Shown: positions 34,372 through 40,347, numbered from the stretch's first letter. The stretch: DNA of 64,000 bases from Clostridiales bacterium (GCA_017649745.1 JAGCGE010000152.1:1-64000); one strand, 5' to 3'. Numbers and translations: made by a program. Notes: generated from the sequence alone by a model not told the origin.

Positions 34372-35520
34372 CTATTTTATTTTTTGTATCTCCAAATTGA
34401 GCCATTGGAAGTCACGCTTAGTATAAACCCGCTCGGTGAGGTCATCAATGGCGTGTCCCACTAGCAGCTTTATTGCATATTCGTCTACTCCACACTTCTT
34501 GGCATGGGTTACGAATCGAACACGGCAGTCATGGGGAGTGTGCTCTCTCAATTCGAGTCTTTTGATGGTATCGACGAATCCTTGGCGATAACGTTCGTAA
34601 TGGATTCCGCCAAATAGGTATTCCGAGTCTGAATCGATATACCGTTCAATAATAGGACGTATCTTATCATGAATCGGTACCATTCGGTTACGTCCGGCAT
34701 CAGTCTTAGATCCGCCGGTCATGCATCCAATCGACATGTCGATATCGGATTTCTTGAGACTACACAACTCGGTAGGACGCCAACCCGAGTAGCATTGGAC
34801 AAGGATCATGTCTACCCACTTGTCTTCGCCGACGTGCAGCCATAGTGTATCTATCTCGTCGTCCGTAAATGTCCGATGAGCGTCTGGGTTGCGCTTGTAA
34901 CTCTCGACCTTGAAATCACGGGCGTAGTTATGCTCAATCATTTCGTATTCGACGGCATAATCCAGCATCTGGTTTAATACCATCTTTATATGAGCTTTTA
35001 CTGTTTGTGGAGCATCGCTTGATTCGATGAGAGTTTTCATATGCCGGATACGGATGTCTTTCACTTTCATGTCATATATTGGAGTGCATTGTTTCCAGGC
35101 TCCGGTTATGTAATGGTGACTACCCTCAGACTTCATCTTTTTCAGATGTTGCACAGACCATCTATTATATAGTTCATTCATGGTGATGTCGTTATTGAAG
35201 TCGTACGGATTCTTATTGTACTCGATCAGCGCAGCATAGGCGTCATTATACGTTTCAAAATAGGATTCCGGTTTCAGGAGTCGGCATATAGGACGTCCCT
35301 CTTTTGTCTTCCCGACAGATACCATGGCTCTGAATGGTTTCCGTAAACCTTTACCCTTGATCTCGGTTATCTGTCCGAAACCGTTTGGAAGCCGTTTCCT
35401 TTTATTTCGACGAGGAGCTCGTTTGGGTTTCTCTTCTGTTTTTAGCGGATAGCCACAATGCGGACAAGTGATAGCTTTATCGCTCACTTGGAGCTCGCAT
35501 TCAGGACATTTTACTAGCAT
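34372..35520 (-). CDS. int: Tyrosine recombinase integrase with zinc-ribbon N-terminus
   Basis: A 382-residue protein. Residues 4-24 form a zinc ribbon (CPEC...CPHCGYP). Then come an AP2-like arm-binding region (PFRAMVSVGKTKEGRPICRLL), a core-binding domain and the catalytic domain: SGWRPTEL (first Arg), SKTDAGR (Lys), HDCR (His and second Arg), LVGH and YTKR (Tyr nucleophile). It would integrate and, with an excisionase, excise the phage. GGAGGTG lies 8 nt before the ATG. The promoter and repeats upstream suggest feedback control. Confidence 0.93.
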   Translation of the reverse strand: MLVKCPECELQVSDKAITCPHCGYPLKTEEKPKRAPRRNKRKRLPNGFGQITEIKGKGLRKPFRAMVSVGKTKEGRPICRLLKPESYFETYNDAYAALIEYNKNPYDFNNDITMNELYNRWSVQHLKKMKSEGSHHYITGAWKQCTPIYDMKVKDIRIRHMKTLIESSDAPQTVKAHIKMVLNQMLDYAVEYEMIEHNYARDFKVESYKRNPDAHRTFTDDEIDTLWLHVGEDKWVDMILVQCYSGWRPTELCSLKKSDIDMSIGCMTGGSKTDAGRNRMVPIHDKIRPIIERYIDSDSEYLFGGIHYERYRQGFVDTIKRLELREHTPHDCRVRFVTHAKKCGVDEYAIKLLVGHAIDDLTERVYTKRDFQWLNLEIQKIK

Positions 35521-35569
35521 TCATACACCTCCATTCATACACCGTATTATACCATGGAAGTGTATGAAT
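35519..35569. repeat. ATTCATACAC repeats over the integrase promoter
   Basis: Two direct copies (35519-35528, overlapping the start codon, and 35533-35542) and one inverted copy, GTGTATGAAT (35560-35569), lie over the -10/-35 spacer and leader of the integrase promoter. They match the four copies past the gene's 3' end. Binding here would block integrase transcription. Confidence 0.7.
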
Positions 35570-35574
35570 GTCAA
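35546..35574 (-). promoter_or_regulatory. Integrase promoter
   Basis: On the minus strand TTGACA (35574-35569), 17 nt, TATAAT (35551-35546): a full consensus promoter. An inverted copy of the ATTCATACAC repeat fills most of the spacer. Confidence 0.85.
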
Positions 35575-35589
35575 GACTCGTACACTATT

Positions 35590-36060
35590 TCAAACTTCTT
35601 TCGACAGTATTACGCCCAGGAGTCGTTCTATCATGGCGTCTTTGTTTTCTATCATGGCGTCTCTTCGATCGATACGGACATCCTTAAGTGAGATCTGCTC
35701 CTTAAGAAAGTCAAGACGTCTTCTATACGACTCTTCGGTTCTGTTTATGATGGATTCGAGCTCTGCTATGCGGTCTGATTTGTATGCTAAGATCGATTTC
35801 AGAGCATCCACTTCGCTTACGCTGACAGTATCAGTCTCGCTGTAGATTCCGAGAACAGCTGTGGCGATTGGTTTCAAGGTGTTTTCGTACTGAAATCCGA
35901 AATCTTCTGACCCATCAGAAAATACACGCTTTACCGTTGATAAACTGACATATTCACCGTTCTGTTCGACCATATCTACTATCTTTTGATACGACAAACC
36001 ATTCTCTTCTCGTACTCTTTTCAACTTGGTTACGATGTCAGCGATTGTTTTCTGGTTCAT
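35590..36060 (-). CDS. HTH repressor with coiled-coil tail
   Basis: A 156-residue protein. An XRE-type helix-turn-helix lies in the first about 65 residues (LKRVREENGLSYQKIVDMVEQNG, VSLSTVKRVFSDG). A long coiled coil (about 85-150, DRIAELESIINRTEESYRRR and DVRIDRRDAMIENKDAMIERL) probably mediates oligomerisation. There is no LexA-like protease domain, so induction would not follow the classical cleavage route. Position beside the integrase and the divergent control region fits the lysogeny repressor. Confidence 0.75.
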   Translation of the reverse strand: MNQKTIADIVTKLKRVREENGLSYQKIVDMVEQNGEYVSLSTVKRVFSDGSEDFGFQYENTLKPIATAVLGIYSETDTVSVSEVDALKSILAYKSDRIAELESIINRTEESYRRRLDFLKEQISLKDVRIDRRDAMIENKDAMIERLLGVILSKEV

Positions 36061-36103
36061 TTTTTAATCCTCTTTTCACACTGTTTTTGACCATGTTTAG
36101 GTC

Positions 36104-36132
36104 TTGTTTCATTCCGATAGATATGCTATGAT
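36104..36132 (+). promoter_or_regulatory. Rightward early promoter of the switch region
   Basis: TTGTTT (36104-36109), 17 nt, TATGAT (36127-36132). The start would be near 36139-36140, exactly at the left arm of the inverted repeat. It reads toward the small HTH-like gene at 36321 and the early half. Confidence 0.6.
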
Positions 36133-36139
36133 ATAGCTG

Positions 36140-36259
36140 TCAGCAGGGCAGGCACCTTGCTACGGATTCAGTAAACGCCATATCACTCGATTCACTACTA
36201 CGTCACACCAATGCATTTATTAAACGCTTTACTACCGTCTCACCAGCCTGCCCTGCTGA
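36140..36259. repeat. 14-bp inverted repeat bounding the switch region
   Basis: TCAGCAGGGCAGGC (36140-36153) and its perfect reverse complement GCCTGCCCTGCTGA (36246-36259) are separated by 92 nt. Each arm lies at or just past the start site of one of two facing promoters. It may be a pair of operators for the repressor, or the closing stem of an RNA; the intervening 92 nt are G-poor. Confidence 0.7.
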
Positions 36260-36260
36260 T

Positions 36261-36290
36261 ATTTTAACATATATTCACATAGTTTGTCAA
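36261..36290 (-). promoter_or_regulatory. Leftward promoter for the repressor
   Basis: On the minus strand TTGACA (36290-36285), 18 nt, TAAAAT (36266-36261). The transcript would start inside the right arm of the inverted repeat and reach the repressor start after about 190 nt. The rightward and leftward transcripts are complementary for about 115 nt. Confidence 0.6.
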
Positions 36291-36320
36291 TAGGATAAAT
36301 TAGAAAGGTAGGGGTTTCGC

Positions 36321-36566
36321 ATGGCAGAATTAGCGGTTGGGTCTGTACCGATCGCAGTAGCAGCACGGGTGTATGGTAAAGACGCATCATGGGTTAGAGC
36401 CGGGATAATCGCGGGTTGGCTTCCCATAGGAACTGCGACTAGAGCTGGAAAGCTGGTTACGGACGTATCAGAGATGGACTCGAAGCTCGGTCGCATTAGT
36501 TACTATATCTCACCAAAGCTGCTGTTCGAGCAGACGGGATACGTTTGGGACGGTACGCGAAAATAA
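36321..36566 (+). CDS. Small HTH-like regulator (Cro- or excisionase-like)
   Basis: An 81-residue protein with SVPIAVAARVYGKDASWVRAGIIAGWLPIGTATR, a helix-turn-helix-like first half found beside repressors in many gut phages, and GRISYYISPKLLFEQTGYVWDG at the end. It could be the lytic-side regulator or excisionase. Its final codons (ACGCGAAAATAA) overlap the first early promoter-like element. Confidence 0.6.
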   Translation: MAELAVGSVPIAVAARVYGKDASWVRAGIIAGWLPIGTATRAGKLVTDVSEMDSKLGRISYYISPKLLFEQTGYVWDGTRK

Positions 36567-36579
36567 CAAATTGTATTAT
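36556..36579 (+). promoter_or_regulatory. CGCGAAA/-10 element 2
   Basis: CGCGAAAA at 36556 with TATTAT 18 nt downstream, followed by GAGAAG. The left half is inside the end of the preceding gene. It directly precedes the tRNA-like RNA. Confidence 0.7.
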
Positions 36580-36682
36580 GAGAAGACTATCGTCTATGTG
36601 GATAGATATGAGTGCAGTCCGATCTACGGATTGGAAGCGCATATGGGTTCGACTCCCACGTCTACTTCTCATTTTTATTTTT
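36578..36682 (+). ncRNA. tRNA-like small RNA with intrinsic terminator
   Basis: A non-coding interval after a promoter-like element. ATGAGAAG (36578-36585) pairs with CTTCTCAT (36665-36672), followed by TTTTATTTTT. Inside are CTATC/GATAG (36587-36605), CAGTCCG/CGGATTG (36615-36633) and a T-arm-like TGGG-TTCGACT-CCCA (36644-36658). This is a cloverleaf outline with an exact GGTTCGACTCC box. However, the D region is too long and position 33 of the would-be anticodon loop is A, so it is not a normal tRNA. It is either a degenerate tRNA or a tRNA-like regulatory RNA. Confidence 0.55.
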
Positions 36683-36697
36683 GAAAGGAGTTTTATT

Positions 36698-37084
36698 ATG
36701 CCAAGCGCAACACAGGCAGTGGTGACCAAGAAAAATCCGTTCTGGTTGCCGAAGAACCGGTACTACGAGTTGAAGTATTTCTGTCTCCAGTTCTGGGATT
36801 GGCAGAAACGCAGGGCTCAGCTCGATGGTATGGCTACCCGAGAGAACCGTGAACCGACAGAACAGGAGGCAATCGAACGTGCAGAACTCAGTGAGAAGAT
36901 TCAGAAAGTGATGACCTGCTGTACACTCGCCGCCCATCAGTACGACGAGATTTTGCTGACAGGAGTGACAAAGGGACTCAGCTACGACGCCATGAGTGTG
37001 AAGAAAGTGCTCCCCATCGCTAGGGATGCATACTATGTCATTTACAGGAAGTTCTTCTGGATTCTCGATTCTTCGCGAAAATAA
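36698..37084 (+). CDS. Conserved phage protein, possible late-transcription regulator
   Basis: 128 residues; the ATG at 36698 has AAAGGAG upstream. Basic/aromatic N-terminus (NPFWLPKNRYYELKYFCLQFWDWQKRR), a charged helix, and GVTKGLSYDAMSVKKVLPIARDAYYVIYRKFFWILD. The C-terminus resembles the DNA-binding end of small ArpU/RinA-type phage regulators. That assignment is tentative. Confidence 0.5.
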   Translation: MPSATQAVVTKKNPFWLPKNRYYELKYFCLQFWDWQKRRAQLDGMATRENREPTEQEAIERAELSEKIQKVMTCCTLAAHQYDEILLTGVTKGLSYDAMSVKKVLPIARDAYYVIYRKFFWILDSSRK

Positions 37085-37097
37085 CGCCTTCTATGAT
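37074..37097 (+). promoter_or_regulatory. CGCGAAA/-10 element 3
   Basis: CGCGAAAA at 37074 with TATGAT 18 nt on. Its left half encodes the last residues of the preceding protein, and AGGAGG of the next gene follows at once, so the mRNA would start almost at the ribosome-binding site. Confidence 0.6.
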
Positions 37098-37112
37098 GAG
37101 GAGGTGTTCGAA

Positions 37113-37382
37113 ATGAGGACACAAGAAGAGATTAAAGCGATTGCAGAGGAGATTCGAATCAATACGAAACTCAAAATTTTAGACGAAGAGCGTGACAAGA
37201 CAATCAATAAGATTCGGGAGTATGCATGGAAACCTGAATCACAACTGATGTCACCGGCGGTTATCGGCGAGATTCTGAGAAGTTATGACCATCGAAAACG
37301 GGTACTCGCAGCACAGCTTAGTTATCTTGGCTGTCAGAAAGCATTTGTTGAATACCGCAAGAAAGTGAGGGAGCGTCTGTAA
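37113..37382 (+). CDS. Small helical early protein
   Basis: 89 residues from the ATG at 37113 (GAGGAGG upstream). It is charged and helical (TQEEIKAIAEEIRINTKLKILDEERDKTINKIREYAWKP), then VIGEILRSYDHRKRVLAAQLSYLGCQKAFVEYRKK. No function is recognised. The stop lies inside the terminator stem. Confidence 0.6.
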   Translation: MRTQEEIKAIAEEIRINTKLKILDEERDKTINKIREYAWKPESQLMSPAVIGEILRSYDHRKRVLAAQLSYLGCQKAFVEYRKKVRERL

Positions 37383-37402
37383 CGGACGCTCTTTCCTTTT
37401 TT
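37371..37402 (+). terminator. Intrinsic terminator
   Basis: GAGCGTC/GACGCTC with loop TGTAACG, followed by TTTCCTTTTTT. It is joined directly to the next promoter-like element. Confidence 0.85.
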
Positions 37403-37426
37403 CGCGAAAATTACACTTTCTATAGT
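37403..37426 (+). promoter_or_regulatory. CGCGAAA/-10 element 4
   Basis: CGCGAAAA at 37403 and TATAGT 18 nt on, immediately after a terminator U-run and before AAAGGAGG of the next gene. Confidence 0.7.
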
Positions 37427-37442
37427 GAAAGGAGGGATATGT

Positions 37443-37661
37443 ATGGAGTACAGATTCATATTGTACCGAGAAGCCAAGGACGGTTATACTGTTGTAGACC
37501 AGTGGATGGATTCGTTCGATTCGGACGATGACGCCGCGGACTACATTTGTGATTATAACTGCATGATGGCTGAAACGGGATGCGACGAAATGTTATGTAG
37601 TCCTGATATTCCGTTTGAAACATGTTATGAATATAAAATACTTACACCAACATTGAATTGA
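37443..37661 (+). CDS. Small acidic early protein
   Basis: 72 residues from the ATG at 37443 (AAAGGAGGG upstream). MEYRFILYREAKDGYTVVDQWMDSF, then an Asp-rich segment and several Cys (CDYNCMMAETGCDEMLC). Function unknown. Single-gene cassette ending in a terminator. Confidence 0.6.
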   Translation: MEYRFILYREAKDGYTVVDQWMDSFDSDDDAADYICDYNCMMAETGCDEMLCSPDIPFETCYEYKILTPTLN

Positions 37662-37685
37662 GACTCTGCGGAGTCTCTTTTCTTT
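37660..37685 (+). terminator. Intrinsic terminator
   Basis: GAGACTC/GAGTCTC with a 4-nt loop and TTTTCTTTC after it; it begins at the preceding stop codon. Confidence 0.85.
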
Positions 37686-37745
37686 CTTCCATTTTCGCAC
37701 GAGGCTACCTGTAATCCATGATATATTAGTAAGGAGGTGAAAAGG

Positions 37746-37973
37746 ATGGTATCTGCAATCATTGGTGCAGTAATCGGTCTGGTTCTCGGAGTAATTGCCG
37801 GTGCTGGCATCATGAAAGAAGTATATAAGTCAGACAAGATTGGAAAGCTGCGTATGGACGACACCACCGGAGATCCATATCTGTTCCTCGAGCTGCACGT
37901 CCCGGTTGAAGTGGCGCTTCAGCGTAAGGAATGCCTGCTTGAGGTCGATCTGACACCCATCACGCAAGATTAA
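37746..37973 (+). CDS. Small membrane protein
   Basis: 75 residues from the ATG at 37746 (AAGGAGGTG upstream). An N-terminal transmembrane helix (SAIIGAVIGLVLGVIAGAGIM) is followed by a short soluble domain (DTTGDPYLFLELHVPVEVALQRKECLLEVDL). The soluble part recurs among gut phages, with unknown role. The upstream region has only a degenerate promoter-like element. Confidence 0.6.
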   Translation: MVSAIIGAVIGLVLGVIAGAGIMKEVYKSDKIGKLRMDDTTGDPYLFLELHVPVEVALQRKECLLEVDLTPITQD

Positions 37974-38034
37974 CAACTACTAATATGAGACCGAAAGGCT
38001 CAATATTTTCTTAAAACCGAAAGGAGAATGAACC

Positions 38035-38781
38035 ATGGGTATGTATGAAAACATTGAGAGTCTGGATAAGGAACTTGGACGTCTTACGACGAAACTTTCC
38101 AATCTGGAACCGGAGTCAGAAGCCTATAAGGCAGTTAGAGTGTCTCTTGACACGTTGTATAAGGTCAGAAACGACGTATACAAGGTGGATACTGAGGACA
38201 TCGCAGCGCGCGATAAGTCCGATGTTGACGTGAAGCAAAAAGAAGCAGAACTGGAAATTCGCAAACAGGAACTCGAATCTGCGAATACCAAGATCGAGAA
38301 CGAACGTAAGCAGAAAGAGGACGAACTGAAGTCCGCTAATGATCGGTTCACTCGAGAAATGGAAATGCGGGGAGCAGAACTGGAAGCACGAAAACTGGAA
38401 CTGGAATCCGCAAACACAAAGATCGAGAACGAACGGAAATCAAAAGAGGATGAATTGAAATCCGCTAACGAACGGTTCGCTCAAGAAATGCGTATTCGAG
38501 AAGCGGAACTGGAAGCGAGAAAACAGGAACTGGAATCTGCCGAACGTCAGCATAAGGACGATATCAAGTCGCAGCGATTCAATCGTGTCCGCGATTACGT
38601 TGTTACTGGCATCACAAGCGTTGTCAAGATTGGTACTACACTGCTCGCGGCGTACCTGACATTTGAGGTAGCTAAGAAAGGATATCAGTTTGAGAAAGAC
38701 GGCTGTCCGACGAGCAAGACTTTCAGAGATGAAATGAAAAATTCCATCGATTTGTTCAAGGATTTGGCGAAAAGCAAATGA
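38035..38781 (+). CDS. Tandem-repeat coiled-coil membrane protein
   Basis: 248 residues. After an N-terminal helical domain, two and a half copies of a 43-residue coiled-coil unit (ELExRKxELESANTKIENER, KEDELKSANxRF) run from about 72 to 178. Then comes a transmembrane segment (VVTGITSVVKIGTTLLAAYLTF, about 192-213) and a short cytosolic tail. The repeats are also near-identical in DNA (about 38240-38535), suggesting recent duplication. Function unknown; a membrane-bound rod is a likely shape. Confidence 0.65.
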   Translation: MGMYENIESLDKELGRLTTKLSNLEPESEAYKAVRVSLDTLYKVRNDVYKVDTEDIAARDKSDVDVKQKEAELEIRKQELESANTKIENERKQKEDELKSANDRFTREMEMRGAELEARKLELESANTKIENERKSKEDELKSANERFAQEMRIREAELEARKQELESAERQHKDDIKSQRFNRVRDYVVTGITSVVKIGTTLLAAYLTFEVAKKGYQFEKDGCPTSKTFRDEMKNSIDLFKDLAKSK

Positions 38782-38793
38782 GCAAAGGTTCGA

Positions 38794-38827
38794 AGAGCTC
38801 GCGTATTATGCGTGGGCTCTTCCTTTT
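38794..38827 (+). terminator. Intrinsic terminator
   Basis: AGAGCTCGCG pairs imperfectly with GCGTGGGCTCT around TATTAT, followed by TCCTTTT. It abuts the next promoter-like element. Confidence 0.75.
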
Positions 38828-38828
38828 G

Positions 38829-38852
38829 CGCCATTTATACATCCAATATTAT
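38829..38852 (+). promoter_or_regulatory. CGC/-10 element 5 (variant CGCC)
   Basis: CGCC at 38829 and TATTAT 18 nt on, then GGAGG. It lacks GAAA but keeps the geometry. A conventional promoter lies 24 nt further on. Confidence 0.5.
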
Positions 38853-38875
38853 GGAGGAAAAGAGCTCTGGACCTC

Positions 38876-38904
38876 TTGAAATATCCATCGGAATATGCTA
38901 TACT
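38876..38904 (+). promoter_or_regulatory. Extended -10 promoter
   Basis: TTGAAA (38876-38881), 17 nt, TATACT (38899-38904) with an upstream TGC extended -10. A conventional host-type promoter for the zinc-ribbon gene at 38939, unlike the CGCGAAA family. Confidence 0.75.
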
Positions 38905-38938
38905 AGCTATAACCGAGGACGAAAGGAGGTAATCGGGC

Positions 38939-39187
38939 ATGAATGAGAAACGTCGCAGAGCACTCGAAACGGGTGAATACATCTGCCCGGAGTGTGGCGA
39001 ACTCATGGTCTTCGAAGACGAAAAGTGGAGGGATTCACTGGTCTGCGAGAACTGTGGTTACAGCTGTCAGTTGGATGATTACGGAGACGATCCGGATGAT
39101 GTCGACCGGCGGCGTATCACAGAGATCGCAGGTTCGCCTGACACCGAAACCTACGAAGAGGTTTACGACGATGAAGACGATGACTGA
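38939..39187 (+). CDS. Small zinc-ribbon protein
   Basis: 82 residues with CPECGELMVF...CENCGYSC (residues about 18-41), a four-cysteine zinc ribbon, and a very acidic C-terminus. AAAGGAGG precedes the ATG. It may bind nucleic acid or RNA polymerase, but only the metal site is visible. Confidence 0.65.
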   Translation: MNEKRRRALETGEYICPECGELMVFEDEKWRDSLVCENCGYSCQLDDYGDDPDDVDRRRITEIAGSPDTETYEEVYDDEDDD

Positions 39188-39193
39188 TTGACC

Positions 39194-39239
39194 AAGAGAG
39201 AGTCTGTGCAATGACGATTGCATGGGCTCTTTCTTTTTA
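39194..39239 (+). terminator. Intrinsic terminator
   Basis: AGAGAGTCTGTGCAAT pairs with ATTGCATGGGCTCTTT around GACG, followed by CTTTTTATG. It joins the next promoter-like element. Confidence 0.8.
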
Positions 39240-39243
39240 TGTG

Positions 39244-39267
39244 CGCAGTTTTTACATCGAATATTAT
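39244..39267 (+). promoter_or_regulatory. CGC/-10 element 6 (variant CGCA)
   Basis: CGCA at 39244 and TATTAT 18 nt on, directly after a terminator. Confidence 0.6.
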
Positions 39268-39305
39268 GGCAAACAAGCCTATCAAACAGTAAAGGAGAGA
39301 TTGCT

Positions 39306-39548
39306 ATGAAAAAACCGCAAGATGTTGCAATGGAGCGAATGATTCGATGGATGAACATTGAGGCTGCCATTGGTCATGCTTATTACACGATTTATCGGGT
39401 TGGAAAAAAGTGTAAATGCAAGACCGTAATGGATTGGGCTGATAAAAAGCAAAAAGAATCATTTTGCACTGAGATGCTGATGTACCTTGGCGTTTTAGAC
39501 GCAGTCGGTCAAATGAAAGGCTATACCAATAAGGAGGAGTCCGCTTGA
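39306..39548 (+). CDS. Small early protein
   Basis: 80 residues from the ATG at 39306 (AAAGGAGAG upstream). KKPQDVAMERMIRWMNIEAAIGHAYYTIYRVGKKCKCKTVMDW. It ends NKEESA, encoded by AATAAGGAGGAGTCC, the same nucleotide string as at the ends of two genes near 60.8 and 61.2 kb. Function unknown. Confidence 0.6.
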   Translation: MKKPQDVAMERMIRWMNIEAAIGHAYYTIYRVGKKCKCKTVMDWADKKQKESFCTEMLMYLGVLDAVGQMKGYTNKEESA

Positions 39549-39567
39549 CAGCGGCTTTTCCTTTTTT
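39541..39567 (+). terminator. Intrinsic terminator
   Basis: CCGCT/AGCGG with loop TGAC and CTTTTCCTTTTTT after it; it overlaps the preceding stop codon. Confidence 0.8.
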
Positions 39568-39568
39568 G

Positions 39569-39592
39569 CGCGAAATTTACAAATCATATTAT
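39569..39592 (+). promoter_or_regulatory. CGCGAAA/-10 element 7
   Basis: CGCGAAA at 39569 and TATTAT 18 nt on, followed by GAGAAG. Upstream of candidate RNA B. Confidence 0.7.
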
Positions 39593-39690
39593 GAGAAGAA
39601 ATCGTGAGGTTTAATCCTAGACGATGGTAAGGAGAGCGATGAAGATTAAGAGTCAAACCGTACTCTCAAACGACTTCTTCTTATTTTTTT
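39593..39690 (+). ncRNA. Candidate small RNA B
   Basis: AGAAGAAATCG near the 5' end pairs with CGACTTCTTCT at the 3' end (one mismatch), followed by TATTTTTTTT. Internally GGTTT can pair with AAACC and GAGAG with CTCTC. The closed-stem and U-run layout is the same as in the tRNA-like RNA at 36578, and it starts with the same GAGAAG. No sequence family was recognised. Confidence 0.5.
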
Positions 39691-39692
39691 TA

Positions 39693-39716
39693 CGCGAAAA
39701 CTGCATACTATATAAT
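39693..39716 (+). promoter_or_regulatory. CGCGAAA/-10 element 8
   Basis: CGCGAAAA at 39693 and a perfect TATAAT 18 nt on. It directly follows the U-run of RNA B and precedes candidate RNA C. Confidence 0.75.
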
Positions 39717-39717
39717 G

Positions 39718-39892
39718 GAATAAAGCAAACAATTGGGCTATTGAGAGTTAAGAACTCAACGTAACGCGTTTGGCGTAAGCTCTGCCCTGTGCTCGTGTGA
39801 ATCGAAACAGTCCCTGCTTATTCTACGAATTTTAGGCGGGTGCAGAAAGCACGTAATAGAATCGAATGAATCACTGCCTATTATTTTTCTTT
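39718..39892 (+). ncRNA. Candidate small RNA C
   Basis: A roughly 170-nt non-coding interval. TTGAG/CTCAA forms a hairpin near 39740-39760. GTGCT (near 39792) can pair with AGCAC (near 39848). AGGCGGGTG pairs with CACTGCCT (bulged), followed by ATTATTTTTCT as a likely terminator. Two stretches resemble each other (AATCGAAACAGTCCCTGC and AATCGAATGAATCACTGC). Unknown function; expression is inferred from the flanking elements. Confidence 0.45.
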
Positions 39893-39916
39893 CGCGAATT
39901 TCACACCATATATAAT
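39893..39916 (+). promoter_or_regulatory. CGCGAA/-10 element 9
   Basis: CGCGAATT at 39893 and TATAAT 18 nt on, upstream of the gene at 39959. Confidence 0.75.
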
Positions 39917-39958
39917 GGAGAAATCCGACCATGAAAAACTTTACGAGGAGGTAATCTT

Positions 39959-40177
39959 ATGAAGTACAAAACTGTTCAGGCGGCACATGAAATCAGAATG
40001 TGGACCATTGCTCTGGCTACAGGATTCATCGCGGCGAAGAAGTACGTCGATACGCATCCGGCAGCAGCGGAATGGCTCGATGACAAGGTGTCGCGAGTGA
40101 CCAGCAAGTTCAAGAAAAAGGAGGAACCGAAAACCGAGGAAAAGATCATCAAGGTTATGATTATCCGCGAGGATTGA
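39959..40177 (+). CDS. Small early protein with hydrophobic helix
   Basis: 72 residues. The first half has a moderately hydrophobic helix (MWTIALATGFIAAKKYV) and the second half is Lys/Glu-rich. GAGGAGG precedes the ATG. Single-gene cassette between element 9 and a terminator. Function unknown. Confidence 0.6.
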   Translation: MKYKTVQAAHEIRMWTIALATGFIAAKKYVDTHPAAAEWLDDKVSRVTSKFKKKEEPKTEEKIIKVMIIRED

Positions 40178-40200
40178 GCGCGCATGCGCTCTTTCCTTTT
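40176..40200 (+). terminator. Intrinsic terminator
   Basis: GAGCGC/GCGCTC with loop GCAT and TTTCCTTTT, starting at the preceding stop codon. Confidence 0.85.
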
Positions 40201-40201
40201 G

Positions 40202-40225
40202 CGCGAAAATTGCATTTTATATAAT
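40202..40225 (+). promoter_or_regulatory. CGCGAAA/-10 element 10
   Basis: CGCGAAAA at 40202 and TATAAT 18 nt on, immediately after a terminator; one of the best family members. Confidence 0.75.
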
Positions 40226-40260
40226 GGAAGAATACCCGTATGTAACAAAGGAGGTAAATC

Positions 40261-40347
40261 ATGAAAAGACTGGGTAATGTTATTGTAAGAATCGTGGGGG
40301 CAACCCTGATCGTCAAGGCAATCAAAACCATTCTTATCGATATCTGA
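40261..40347 (+). CDS. 28-residue hydrophobic microprotein
   Basis: MKRLGNVIVRIVGATLIVKA followed by IKTILIDI. It has AAAGGAGG 7 nt before the ATG, its own promoter-like element (40202) and its own terminator (40372), so it is a complete cassette despite its size. It is a basic, amphipathic to membrane-spanning helix, like small membrane-acting peptides. Function unknown. Confidence 0.65.
   Translation: MKRLGNVIVRIVGATLIVKAIKTILIDI

Larger units (their letters stand above)
39549..39958. other. 410-bp gene-free stretch holding two RNA cassettes
   Basis: The longest stretch without a supported protein gene. It contains three promoter-like elements (39569, 39693, 39893) and two stem-bounded intervals, each ending in a U-run, listed separately as candidate RNAs. 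A 41-codon frame at 39639-39764 crosses a terminator and a promoter-like element and is not accepted. Confidence 0.6.

Noticed and set aside
36581..36667. Canonical tRNA-Arg (TCT)
   Set aside because: The acceptor stem has a mismatch, the D region is about 9 nt too long and the residue before the anticodon is A instead of U. Kept only as a tRNA-like RNA.
37696..37715. Possible further copy of the CGC/-10 family
   Set aside because: TGTAAT lies 14 nt, not 18 nt, after CGCA; the geometry that defines the family is broken.
39639..39764. 41-codon reading frame with a weak ribosome-binding site
   Set aside because: It runs through the U-run of RNA B and the next promoter-like element, and its composition shows no protein-like pattern.
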